This document shows positions 35,446 through 44,352 of a DNA stretch of 64,000 bases, in pieces. The first letter of the stretch is position 1. Each line of letters opens with the position of its first letter. Source of the DNA: Endozoicomonas euniceicola (lineage in GTDB: Bacteria > Pseudomonadota > Gammaproteobacteria > Pseudomonadales > Endozoicomonadaceae); assembly GCF_025562755.1 (NCBI RefSeq), contig NZ_CP103300.1, forward strand, positions 5,334,501 to 5,398,500, given 5' to 3'. The notes below the pieces were generated by a model that saw nothing but the letters and a program-made list of their open reading frames with translations, had not been told where the DNA came from and did no database searches. The translations under genes were made by a program, and so were the position numbers.

Positions 35446-35510
35446 TGTAAAAATTAAATAATTTCTGACAAAAAAAATAATTTCTGTCAAGAAAAAATAA
35501 TTTCTGACAA
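35446..35510 (+). repeat. tnsA-proximal transposon end with three TnsB-type binding repeats
   Basis: AAATAATTTCTGACAA occurs at 35456-35471 and 35495-35510, and with one change (GTCAA) at 35475-35490. The period is 19-20 bp. A TGT at 35446-35448 fits the TGT/ACA tips of Tn7-like elements. In Tn7 the tnsA-side (right) end holds closely packed 22-bp TnsB sites, as here. TnsB binding is inferred from position and periodicity. Confidence 0.75.
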
Positions 35511-35513
35511 AAT

Positions 35514-35570
35514 GCCTCTGGAGTCCTAACCTTAATACTAAGGTAACAAGTTGACTTCAGAGGCTTTTTT
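35514..35570 (+). terminator. Hairpin and T-tract directly before tnsA
   Basis: GCCTCTGGAGTC (35514-35525) pairs with GACTTCAGAGGC (35553-35564, one mismatch). Six T follow, and the tnsA ATG comes at once. A second small inverted repeat, CCTTA-ATAC-TAAGG, lies in the loop (530-543). It resembles a terminator that would block read-through from gcvP, or an attenuator or operator of tnsA. No Shine-Dalgarno sequence is visible for tnsA. Confidence 0.6.
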
Positions 35571-36443
35571 ATGAGGAAAAAGCGAACAGGGGTTACCCAG
35601 CAAGATGTTCAGAGATGGGTGAAAGCTTGGAAAAATGATTGTTTAAAGAAAAACAGGTCTTTCACTTCTATTGCGGATGTTCCATCCAGGGGAAGAGCCA
35701 GTGAAGGATCTGTTACAATTGAATGCGATAAAACAATCGTTAAGCATTCGGATTTAGAATATAATTTTTGCCTCTTAGTTAGATTCCATCCTCGCACCAC
35801 CAATTTAGAAACACAAGTACCTCTTATTGATATGGATAATGAAGTCCTTCCACAAACCCCAACCATAGAAATAGAGAAAGCAATGGACATTAAAGAAGCT
35901 CGATTTAGAGGTTCTAAAACTAATTGGATCTATACCGAAGATGCTCTGATAACACAAAGCGATGATGGTCAGGATATAAAACTTGCAAGATCAATGAAGT
36001 ACCTGAAAGATTTGGTTTTTTTTGAAAACGACAGTGACACAATAAAGCAAAATAAAAAAAGAACATGGGAGCTGCTAAACGTACAAAAAGTTTATTTCGA
36101 AAGCAAAGGAATTAATTGGAAAATCATTACAGAGAGATCAATAAATAGGAACGTTATCGACAATATCGAAAGATTTGACCGATACCTAGAGAAATCTACA
36201 TATAGCAATGATGAGTTTGATTTGGCACTTACTTGCTTTGAAGCGGAATGTAAGAGAGCAAAACATAATGAAGAGTTACAAGAAATGTTATCTAATATTT
36301 CTGCCTACTCCGGAATTCCATATAAAGATACAGTATCAATATTTTGGCAGTTATGCTGGTACAAAAAAATTACTTTTGACTTAAGAAAGGAAAGGTTAGA
36401 AATGAATTCTATTATCAACCCTGCAACCTTTTTCAAAACCTGA
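35571..36443 (+). CDS. tnsA: Tn7-like transposase subunit TnsA (endonuclease)
   Basis: TnsA cuts the 5' ends of the transposon so that TnsB can move it by cut-and-paste. The 290-residue protein aligns by eye with Tn7 TnsA: VPSRGRASEG (compare VPSSGRS), the catalytic Glu in HSDLEYNF (about residue 63), a Glu/Asp in YTEDALIT (about 123) and a Lys in RSMKYLKDL (about 142), followed by a C-terminal helical domain. The expected E-D-K set is therefore present and the element should make simple insertions. The ATG directly follows a T-tract with no Shine-Dalgarno sequence. tnsB starts 12 bp after its stop. Confidence 0.85.
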   Translation: MRKKRTGVTQQDVQRWVKAWKNDCLKKNRSFTSIADVPSRGRASEGSVTIECDKTIVKHSDLEYNFCLLVRFHPRTTNLETQVPLIDMDNEVLPQTPTIEIEKAMDIKEARFRGSKTNWIYTEDALITQSDDGQDIKLARSMKYLKDLVFFENDSDTIKQNKKRTWELLNVQKVYFESKGINWKIITERSINRNVIDNIERFDRYLEKSTYSNDEFDLALTCFEAECKRAKHNEELQEMLSNISAYSGIPYKDTVSIFWQLCWYKKITFDLRKERLEMNSIINPATFFKT

Positions 36444-36455
36444 AGAGTTAGAGCA

Positions 36456-38630
36456 ATGCTTTACCAGAGCCAAGTACTTATTGGAAATGAAGATTGTGAA
36501 CTGACGGGGGTTTACAGAATAGTTCTTGCTGAAGATAACAGCGACTTCATATGGCTATTAAAGCTAGATACAGATCCTGAACATCAAAGGAATAATTATC
36601 TACAAAATCCAAAAATATTTCCAAAAGAAAAAGTAAGAGAACTCATAACTAAAGATATTTTAACTGAAAGCACAGTAGATTTACCCCTAATATTTCAAAT
36701 TGATGACGAGACATTAATAAAACAAGGACATAAAAAATGGATAGAAGAGAGAAATAAGCGACATACCATTATTAAAAAATTATGTGATGTAGCTTATGAG
36801 GAGATGATATTATGCCCTTATTCAAAAGAATGCAGAAAATTCACAAAAAACTGTGGTTATAGTCATAGAACCATAGTGAGATTATTTTTACGCTACATAG
36901 CATTCAATCAGAACCCTCAGTCACTAATTCCTTATCGATATTTCCAAGGTGGTCGAGGTGTATCAAAATCAGATTCAGGGAAGAAAAGGGGAAGACCCCA
37001 TAATAAAGTCAAGAATAAAGAGGTTAGAAAATATGGGATAAATATTAAGAGCCATATAGCTTCTAAAATAATTCTTGCAAACAAAAAATTCCCAGGCCAG
37101 TACGCTGAAGGGCATAGATTTATAAAAGAAAACTATTTTAACATTGGATGGGAAATAAATCAGTACGGAGTTAAAACTCCTATATTAAAGCCCGACTCTG
37201 AAATAATAAAATATGGCCAATATTATTATCATGCTAAAAAACATGAAGAGTATGATCACACCCCTAAAAGAAGACTCACCACAGCAGAATACTATAACAC
37301 CGTAAGGGCTAAAAAGGGACGATCAAGAGATAACATATATTTGCCAGCTCAATGCTATCAGATTGACGCCTGGAGAGTACCAGTTGAGTTGGTTTCATCA
37401 TTTGATCGAAGTAAAAAGGTAGGAGTTGCTATTGTCTATGTCGCTATCGATGTATTTTCACATCAGTATGTTGGACTCTATGTAGATATAATAGAACCCT
37501 CATGGGAAGCAATAAGACAGTTATATTTCAATACATTCACAGACAAAGTCAAATATTGTAAAAGATATGATATATCAATAAAAAAAGAAGACTGGGATGC
37601 TGATATCATACCCTACAGCCTCTTTCTAGATCGAGGTTCTGAAATGATTGGAAGGTTAAAGAGAGAAGGTTTATTTCTTGCAGGAATAAAAGAAATAAAA
37701 ACTGCCCCCCCAAGATTTGCAGCAGCAAAAGGTTTGGTTGAGTCATGCTTCAATACTCTAAACAAGGCACTAAAAAACGTATCAGGATCTTTTGAGAAAG
37801 GGTGCAGTTCACAAAAAAGGCGATTTGCAGCTTGGAATGCGGCATTGACTGTTGACGAATTAACAAAACTACTCATTAATGAAATTCTATTTCTTAACTC
37901 CTACGCCAAAAAAAGGCAATTGTTAAATCCAGCTATGGTAAAAGACAAAGTGCTGCCATACCCATCACACATTTGGAAATGGGGTTGTGACAATCTTTTA
38001 ATCAAGGGACAGAAAAAATCAGAAAGAGAACTAAGAATTTATTTACTTCATCCTGAGCAAGCTACAATTACCAACTCCGGTGTCAGGTTCCGAAAACTTA
38101 TGTACGACTCTCCACTACTTAGAGAGAAAGGGTGGTTTTTCAAAGCTAAAAAAGGAAGCTGGAAAGTTCCTATTAGGTTTTCAATTATAGATTCTGATTA
38201 TATTTTCGTATATGACTCTGAAAACACTCCTTATGAGTGCAGACTTCAGGAGTCATATAAAGAATATAAAAATTCCAACTTTGTTGATTTACACATATAT
38301 CAAAAAGAAGCGGATTTACTGACAAACAATACTAAATTGCAGGAGAACCGTGATCAATCAGAGGCTAGAAAAAAATCTGAACAAAAGAAAATAGCGTCAG
38401 AAGCAAAAAAAGCAACCAAAGCTGCAAATAAAACAAATACAGCTTCCAAAACAAAACAGCTTCAAGACAAGGGTCAAAATAGGATCAAAGAAAAGAATTT
38501 TAGAAATGCTTTACGAGCAAAGGAAGATAGACAGTTCCTTGATATAAAAAATAAAACTATTGCAAACAAAACGGACAAATCCGACAGAGAAAGAGACTTT
38601 GAAGAGTTATACGGTGACGATCATGAGTAA
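36456..38630 (+). CDS. tnsB: Tn7-like transposase subunit TnsB (DDE)
   Basis: The 724-residue DDE transposase has N-terminal helix-turn-helix regions (to about residue 280) for binding the end repeats. The catalytic Asp lies in CYQIDAWRVPVE (about residue 305), the second Asp in LFLDRGSEMIGR (about 392) and the Glu in GLVESCFNTLNKA (about 430). A beta-barrel region and a long Lys/Ala-rich, probably disordered tail (about 615-700) follow. In Tn7 the TnsB tail contacts TnsC. The stop codon overlaps the tnsC start (ATGAGTAA), a sign of coupled translation. Confidence 0.92.
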   Translation: MLYQSQVLIGNEDCELTGVYRIVLAEDNSDFIWLLKLDTDPEHQRNNYLQNPKIFPKEKVRELITKDILTESTVDLPLIFQIDDETLIKQGHKKWIEERNKRHTIIKKLCDVAYEEMILCPYSKECRKFTKNCGYSHRTIVRLFLRYIAFNQNPQSLIPYRYFQGGRGVSKSDSGKKRGRPHNKVKNKEVRKYGINIKSHIASKIILANKKFPGQYAEGHRFIKENYFNIGWEINQYGVKTPILKPDSEIIKYGQYYYHAKKHEEYDHTPKRRLTTAEYYNTVRAKKGRSRDNIYLPAQCYQIDAWRVPVELVSSFDRSKKVGVAIVYVAIDVFSHQYVGLYVDIIEPSWEAIRQLYFNTFTDKVKYCKRYDISIKKEDWDADIIPYSLFLDRGSEMIGRLKREGLFLAGIKEIKTAPPRFAAAKGLVESCFNTLNKALKNVSGSFEKGCSSQKRRFAAWNAALTVDELTKLLINEILFLNSYAKKRQLLNPAMVKDKVLPYPSHIWKWGCDNLLIKGQKKSERELRIYLLHPEQATITNSGVRFRKLMYDSPLLREKGWFFKAKKGSWKVPIRFSIIDSDYIFVYDSENTPYECRLQESYKEYKNSNFVDLHIYQKEADLLTNNTKLQENRDQSEARKKSEQKKIASEAKKATKAANKTNTASKTKQLQDKGQNRIKEKNFRNALRAKEDRQFLDIKNKTIANKTDKSDRERDFEELYGDDHE

Positions 38631-40131
38631 GACAAGCAGCATTCTCTCACATTATGAATCACAAAATTCCTTTCCTGACTATGTTTATGCGAAGTATAAT
38701 GAAAATGAAGCAATTTTTTTACCAGAGGAGTATGGCAATCCACTAATAAGAGCCTTACCGGAACAACTTAAGCCTATAAAAATAAAAGAAAGAATCAATA
38801 CAACAAAGCTTTACTATGAAGATACTCTAGAGTGGCCTATAGAGTTAAAAATAAGATCATTAAAAAAACGCTTTTCTTCTTTCTTTATGGTATTTCATGA
38901 CTTCATATTTATAGGCAAAGAATTAAACGATATACTTTACAATGGTCTTACCGGAAGGTCTCCCATTATTACTGACAATATCAAAAAACTATATTATTTT
39001 GACGATACTGAATATGAGCTTTTACTAAAAAAGCTACAGACATCTGACAATGAGGACAATTTGATTTCAGGCTTTATGTCAGGGGTTAGCGGTACAGGTA
39101 AAAGTAGTATTATCAAAAAAAATCTATCTCTATATCCAAAAGCAATTATCCATCCGAGTAAATTTATGGGTATTAAGTTTCCAATTACTCCTTATATACA
39201 AATTGTGTATATCTATATAGCAATGCCGCCTCTATCCTCAAAACAATCCTTCTTCTTAGCATTTTTTAAGGCGCTAGACGAAATACTAGATAAAATACCT
39301 GGCTTACATGAATCTGAAAAAAACTGGCTATGTGCTGCTCAAAAAGCAAAAAATCATGCACAGTTGCAAGTTAAAATGCTTCAAGCATGCTCAAGATTTT
39401 CCATCGGCTGTATTGTTATTGATGAACTACAGAGAGTTTCACTTCAACGTAGCGGTGGCACAGATGAAATAACAGAGTTCTTTGTTTCGATTATGTCATC
39501 AGGAATACCTGTAATTCTTGTTGGTTTAACTCACGTTGAGAAGTTATTCAGCAATGATGTAACACTTGCAAGAAGGTGTACTACTTATTTCAGAAAAAAA
39601 ATACGAATTTATAAAGAAAAAGATTCTGAGTGGCTATTGCTTGTAAATGAAATTTTTTCTCAAGATAATTTACACGAAATAGATATAAGGTGTGATATTG
39701 CATCAGAGATTCATAAATACACCAGAGGAATAGTATTCTTATTAGTCAAGTTTGCAAAGCATATTTACGAAATACTCATAACCAAGCAAGAGAAAATAAT
39801 AACAGCTGAGTTAATAAAAGAAATATACATTGAAGAATTTTCATTACTTTCGGCTCCTCTTGCCATGTTAGATAAAGGTGATGAATCTTTGTTTTGTGAA
39901 GCCTTAGAGGCAATACTTGAAGAAAATAGTATTGAAAATTGTTTAGATCGAGGCTCTTTGAAAAAAGATGAAAGTGATTATGATATTAATGGAGTTTCTA
40001 AATCTTATGATTACTATATCAAAAACACCGGAATGATAATATGTGAATCTGAAGATGATTTACATGCCGCTTTATTAAAGAAAAATATCACTTATGACTC
40101 TGAAAAATTTAAACCGTTAGACGATATATAA
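38623..40131 (+). CDS. tnsC: Tn7-like AAA+ regulator TnsC
   Basis: TnsC is an ATPase that forms a ring or filament on target DNA and links the target selector to TnsAB. In this 502-residue protein the Walker A motif is GVSGTGKSSIIKK (about residues 155-167) and Walker B is IGCIVIDELQRVS (about 260-272), followed by a sensor region (IPVILVGLTHVEKLF). The size is close to Tn7 TnsC (555) and larger than the short TnsC of type V-K CASTs. I chose ATG 38623, which overlaps the tnsB stop by 8 bp, over a TTG at 38560 inside tnsB. Confidence 0.92.
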   Translation: MSKTSSILSHYESQNSFPDYVYAKYNENEAIFLPEEYGNPLIRALPEQLKPIKIKERINTTKLYYEDTLEWPIELKIRSLKKRFSSFFMVFHDFIFIGKELNDILYNGLTGRSPIITDNIKKLYYFDDTEYELLLKKLQTSDNEDNLISGFMSGVSGTGKSSIIKKNLSLYPKAIIHPSKFMGIKFPITPYIQIVYIYIAMPPLSSKQSFFLAFFKALDEILDKIPGLHESEKNWLCAAQKAKNHAQLQVKMLQACSRFSIGCIVIDELQRVSLQRSGGTDEITEFFVSIMSSGIPVILVGLTHVEKLFSNDVTLARRCTTYFRKKIRIYKEKDSEWLLLVNEIFSQDNLHEIDIRCDIASEIHKYTRGIVFLLVKFAKHIYEILITKQEKIITAELIKEIYIEEFSLLSAPLAMLDKGDESLFCEALEAILEENSIENCLDRGSLKKDESDYDINGVSKSYDYYIKNTGMIICESEDDLHAALLKKNITYDSEKFKPLDDI

Positions 40132-40163
40132 GACTATCCTCATTAGATAATCAAGGATGATTT

Positions 40164-41912
40164 ATGCCAGTAACACTACTCAAGGATGAACTACTATATA
40201 GCGCAATAGTAAGACAGTATCATCTTTCTTCAGAATTGAGCTGGCGTTGTTTTTTATCGACATTATTCGGTAATAGCTGTAACAGAGTATCACTACTATT
40301 ACCCCAAAATATTAATAATGCTTCTGAATCATTCAATATCACTTCTCACGAGCTAATAACTAATCATTCAATACTTCCATATTTTAAAACATTCTCATAC
40401 ACAGAGAAATATTTAAACAATAAAGCCAAGCTCCTTAATGAAGATCAGATCAACTTGTTTCATGTATTTGGCATCAATAATGGAATATTATTCAATAAAA
40501 AGTATTGCACAATGTGCATTGAATCTGACATAAAGATGCACGGGGTAGCTTACTGGCATCGTTCTCACCATCTTCCATTTGTCACATGTTGTGCTGAGCA
40601 CAACCTTTGTTTGATAGCTTCAAAACACCCACCAAAAAATTGCAAAACTACTCAAGCCTGGTTACCATTTACCGAAAAAACAGTAACTACTCATTCAGGA
40701 AAGTTTGAGCTATCATTCTCCAAGCTTAGTAGAGATATATTAAACTCTAACTTTATATTTGACCCTGTAAAAACCAAGAAACTTTTATTTTCTGAAATGC
40801 AGAATTTAAAGCTAACTCGTGGTTTTTTTCTTGATCGAGACAAGGTTAGGATTTATATCGAATCTACAATAAATGATTGCTCACCTACATTTTTCAAGTG
40901 GGTTTTATCAATAACACAGAAAGCAATAAATTCTGTTGCCGGGAAGAAAGAAATTAAAAATTATGCTTTTTTCCTTTTTTGGATTAGCGTTTTGTATTCA
41001 GACATACATACTTTCAAAAAAGAATATGACATGTTCAATAGCAAAAAAAATAATTCACCAACAAGTACTCCTATTTGTAAAAGCACCATCATATCATCAT
41101 TTATTTCAAATACTCACTCTGCAAGAAAAACTGCTGAAGAATTAGGTGTTTCACCTAACTATATTCTAAATACAGTAAAGGCCGCAGGGTTAGCAGTATC
41201 ATTAAGGCCTAAAAAAATAACACTATCCATGAAGCAACAAATACAAAGTGAATTGAGAGCTGGTAAAAAAACACAAGAGATAGCAAAAAAGTTTAATTTA
41301 TCAACTGGCTCAATTGAGCAAATATTAACACAAAATCCAAGTATTAAGAAGCATCGCTTAGAAATTCGCCAGAAAGAAAAGCTAAAGAGACGACAATCAG
41401 AAAGGCTTAAGATAACGAGATACCTGAATAAATACAAAAATTCTTCACGCTCTGATGTAAAGCGTGTTTGCCGAATTTCTTATTACTGGTTATATAAACA
41501 TGATAGAGAATGGTTGTCTTCAACCCTTCCTGACAAGCTTAAAAGATACCCTAGGAAAGACCAGGTCAACTGGAAAAAAAGAGATACTGAATACAAAAAA
41601 AAATTACTCGCAATTGTAAAAAACTGTATGGCAATCGAACCACCTAGGAGAATTACTATAGAGTGGCTGGCAAAAGAGCTTGGCACAGGTTCAGCTTTAA
41701 AAAATCAACTTCATAACCTTCCGTTAACTGAATCATATATCAATAATGTACGAGAAACCGTAGATATTTTTCAAGTCCGTCGTATTGCATGGGCGATCGA
41801 GAAAATTAAAGAAAATAACAGCACTGTAAACCGCCATCAAGTTTCAAAACTGACTACGATATCAAACCTTAGAGCTCTTGCAGAAGAGTATCTCAATTCA
41901 CAAGTGAACTGA
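40164..41912 (+). CDS. tniQ: TnsD-like TniQ protein, long form
   Basis: The 582-residue protein has an N-terminal TniQ domain (LLKDELLYSAIVRQYHL) with zinc-binding motifs CTMC...YWHRSHHLPFVTCCAEH (about residues 113-150). The C-terminal half is long, Lys-rich and contains repeated helix-turn-helix units (TAEELGVSPNYILN, TQEIAKKFNLSTGS). Long TnsD-type TniQ proteins of Tn7-like elements recognise a fixed chromosomal site with this C-terminal part. The element's end lies right behind gcvP, so gcvP is the likely site. It directly follows tnsC (32 bp) with an AAGGATG ribosome-binding sequence. Confidence 0.88.
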   Translation: MPVTLLKDELLYSAIVRQYHLSSELSWRCFLSTLFGNSCNRVSLLLPQNINNASESFNITSHELITNHSILPYFKTFSYTEKYLNNKAKLLNEDQINLFHVFGINNGILFNKKYCTMCIESDIKMHGVAYWHRSHHLPFVTCCAEHNLCLIASKHPPKNCKTTQAWLPFTEKTVTTHSGKFELSFSKLSRDILNSNFIFDPVKTKKLLFSEMQNLKLTRGFFLDRDKVRIYIESTINDCSPTFFKWVLSITQKAINSVAGKKEIKNYAFFLFWISVLYSDIHTFKKEYDMFNSKKNNSPTSTPICKSTIISSFISNTHSARKTAEELGVSPNYILNTVKAAGLAVSLRPKKITLSMKQQIQSELRAGKKTQEIAKKFNLSTGSIEQILTQNPSIKKHRLEIRQKEKLKRRQSERLKITRYLNKYKNSSRSDVKRVCRISYYWLYKHDREWLSSTLPDKLKRYPRKDQVNWKKRDTEYKKKLLAIVKNCMAIEPPRRITIEWLAKELGTGSALKNQLHNLPLTESYINNVRETVDIFQVRRIAWAIEKIKENNSTVNRHQVSKLTTISNLRALAEEYLNSQVN

Positions 41913-41990
41913 TGACTTTGTTTGTTGCAAGATCGTTTGATCATGTCTATAACATCTCCATTGATACCTATTTTATGTAGTATCGGTCGA

Positions 41991-42662
41991 ATGCCTGATA
42001 ACAAGCTTTTCCACAAGCCCCTCAAAATAAGGGTGAGGGGAGAATTTGCATGTTTTACCCGGCCTGAGCTCTCTGTTGAGCGCTGCTCATATCCATTTAT
42101 TACCCCCTCTGCAGCAAGAGGAATCTTAGAAACTGTTTACCACCATAAAGACTTTCGGTGGAGTATTTTCCAGATATCTCTACTTAAGCCCATATCCTGG
42201 TATAACTGCTCGACCAGTGAAGTAAGCCAGTGGATAAGGCCTAATCTAATCAAAACGGCCATAGAGAGCCATAGTTCTCTATGTACTGATACTTCAAAAA
42301 TGAGGCAGATACGACATAACCGAATTTTATTTGATGTCGATTATGTAATTACTGCATACATGGCAATCAAACCATCTCACGTGAGACGCTTTAATGCACG
42401 ACTAGACGAGCATATAAAAGAGTTCAGAGAGAGAGTCTCACTAGGCGACTGTATCCGACAACCTACTTTCGGTCAAAGTGATTATATTGCTTTTTTTGAA
42501 ACAGTTAACCCCGCCATAAGGCCAATCCATGAAAACGCAGATTTTGGTTATGTATTACACGACTTTCAATTAATTAAGCATAAACGTATCCCTATTTTTT
42601 TTCACGCTGTCATGAAAGATGGCAAAATCAAAGTGCCTCCTTACCCTGGCCTGGAGAGTTAA
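41991..42662 (+). CDS. cas5: Type I-C Cascade protein Cas5c
   Basis: Cas5c (Cas5d) in type I-C both processes pre-crRNA, replacing Cas6, and caps the 5' handle in Cascade. The signature RVRGEFACFTRPELSVERCSYPFITPSAARGILE (in two parts, about residues 11-45) matches the family well. The frame is open to a TTG at 41922 and has ATGs at 41943 and 41991. The last best fits the family N-terminus, and none has a good Shine-Dalgarno sequence. The absence of cas6 and the hairpin in the CRISPR repeat fit crRNA processing by this protein. Confidence 0.88.
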   Translation: MPDNKLFHKPLKIRVRGEFACFTRPELSVERCSYPFITPSAARGILETVYHHKDFRWSIFQISLLKPISWYNCSTSEVSQWIRPNLIKTAIESHSSLCTDTSKMRQIRHNRILFDVDYVITAYMAIKPSHVRRFNARLDEHIKEFRERVSLGDCIRQPTFGQSDYIAFFETVNPAIRPIHENADFGYVLHDFQLIKHKRIPIFFHAVMKDGKIKVPPYPGLES

Positions 42663-42666
42663 CGTT

Positions 42667-44325
42667 TTGGTTATCAAGTATCTTGTCGATTTTTACCAGC
42701 AGCGTCCATGGGCAATGCCAAATAGTGGCTGGTCTCTTCAAAACCTGAAGTGGATTATTGTTATCAATGAAAATGGTTTTTTTCATGAAGTTATACAGCA
42801 TACATCAAAAGATGAACCGGCAGGTATTCCTCAGCTACTCCCGAGCCCAATAGCCAGATCTGGTATCAATAGTCATGAACATCCATTTCAACTTTGGGAT
42901 CATGCCGGTTTTGTTACAGGACATTCTGAAAATAATCATAATCAAGCAAAAATGCAACATGAAAACTTCATTCGCCTTGTCCAGTGTATCTATAAAAACA
43001 CATCTGATTTAGCTATTTTTGCTTTGATTCAATTTTTGACTATGCCAAAAGAAAAAAATAAACTCAAAAGTCATCGTTTATTTTCTAAAATGTTAAAATC
43101 TGGAAACATTACATTTCAGTTAAAAGGTGATTCTACGTTACTATGCCATCGCCCTGTAGTTTATAAATACCTTTCTGCACACCCTCTCAAGCCTTCAGGT
43201 CATGAAGGGCAGTGTCTAGTTTGTGGTCAATCGGGTACTATTATTAAAACACATGGTAAATTCAAAAATATTAAAGGAACCTCGGCATCTGGTGCTCCAC
43301 TTATCACAGTTAATCACCATACTAATACAGCTTTTGGTGCTTATGCACTTGAAGCTGCATTTGGTGCTCCTACATGCGATAGTTGCCATTTCAAATACAG
43401 TAGTGCTCTTAGAGAACTTTTAAAAGGTGGCTCTCAGAACAAAATACAGTGGGGTGATTTTACGGTTTTATTCTGGAGCTCTTATAGTAAATTCGATCAC
43501 ATATTCAAAAAGCTACTTATCGGAAAACCTGAATATCCTCCAGAACCAATCCGATCTTTATCTGATCGGATATCTAAATTAAATAATAATGACGTATTCT
43601 ACCTTTTAGTTCTTCATGGACGTGGTCGAAGAATTGTTTGCTGGTATGAAGGCAAGTATTCATTAGAGCAAGTAAAAAAACATTGCAATCATTGGCTCCA
43701 AGAATCAGCTCCAACAGAAACCTTTCCATTAATGGGTATTCAACCATTTATCGTCACTTTTTTTGGCTGCCAATATTCTAGCAACAAGAAACGGCACATT
43801 TTGCATCAAGTTAACAAATATATTTTAATTAATACTTTGTTATTATTAGTAGATAGGGTCTCTATCACTCTTCCTACTGAAAAAGTCAACAAGCGGTTAA
43901 ACAAACAGGGAGCCACAAAACTAAACTCTCGACTATTATTATTCTTTCTTTATTGCTCCGGTGTGAAGGACAAAAAATTGAAAGAAAACATAGGTGAAGT
44001 ATACGGAAAACTGGTTGCGTTGCTTGAATATTGCCAGAAAACATCTCGATCTCAAAGCAACACTATTCGCTGCTCGTCAGCAGTTATCGCATCACCACAA
44101 CAGGCCTTACCTCTTTTTTGGCAGCTTAATCAACATCACCTCAATGTTATAGGCCTTTTCTCTCCCGGTCTGCGTGTTAACCTTGAAAAAATGATCACTG
44201 AAACAAGTACTCAACTTGGAATTCCCCCAGCCTCATTAAACTCTTATGAGCAGTTATTTTTTTGGGTTGGCTATCACAGCCAGAAGTGTATGCTGTACTC
44301 CAAGAAGTCCTTATGCGCCCCCTGA
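42667..44325 (+). CDS. cas8c: Type I-C Cascade large subunit Cas8c
   Basis: The 552-residue protein has the Csd1/Cas8c opening (VIKYLVDFYQQRPWAMP after the start) and the family zinc-like motif CLVCGQSG...CDSCHFKYSSALREL (about residues 185-245). The Cas8c role is PAM recognition and R-loop stabilisation. The frame runs back to 42619 inside cas5, but the TTG at 42667, preceded by GGAGAG, gives the usual N-terminus. It is probably translated by coupling to cas5. Whether the small subunit (Cas11c) is made from an internal start, as in other I-C systems, cannot be told by eye. Confidence 0.85.
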   Translation: MVIKYLVDFYQQRPWAMPNSGWSLQNLKWIIVINENGFFHEVIQHTSKDEPAGIPQLLPSPIARSGINSHEHPFQLWDHAGFVTGHSENNHNQAKMQHENFIRLVQCIYKNTSDLAIFALIQFLTMPKEKNKLKSHRLFSKMLKSGNITFQLKGDSTLLCHRPVVYKYLSAHPLKPSGHEGQCLVCGQSGTIIKTHGKFKNIKGTSASGAPLITVNHHTNTAFGAYALEAAFGAPTCDSCHFKYSSALRELLKGGSQNKIQWGDFTVLFWSSYSKFDHIFKKLLIGKPEYPPEPIRSLSDRISKLNNNDVFYLLVLHGRGRRIVCWYEGKYSLEQVKKHCNHWLQESAPTETFPLMGIQPFIVTFFGCQYSSNKKRHILHQVNKYILINTLLLLVDRVSITLPTEKVNKRLNKQGATKLNSRLLLFFLYCSGVKDKKLKENIGEVYGKLVALLEYCQKTSRSQSNTIRCSSAVIASPQQALPLFWQLNQHHLNVIGLFSPGLRVNLEKMITETSTQLGIPPASLNSYEQLFFWVGYHSQKCMLYSKKSLCAP

Positions 44326-44352
44326 GTTGCCTTCAACTGTTATGGTGATGAT

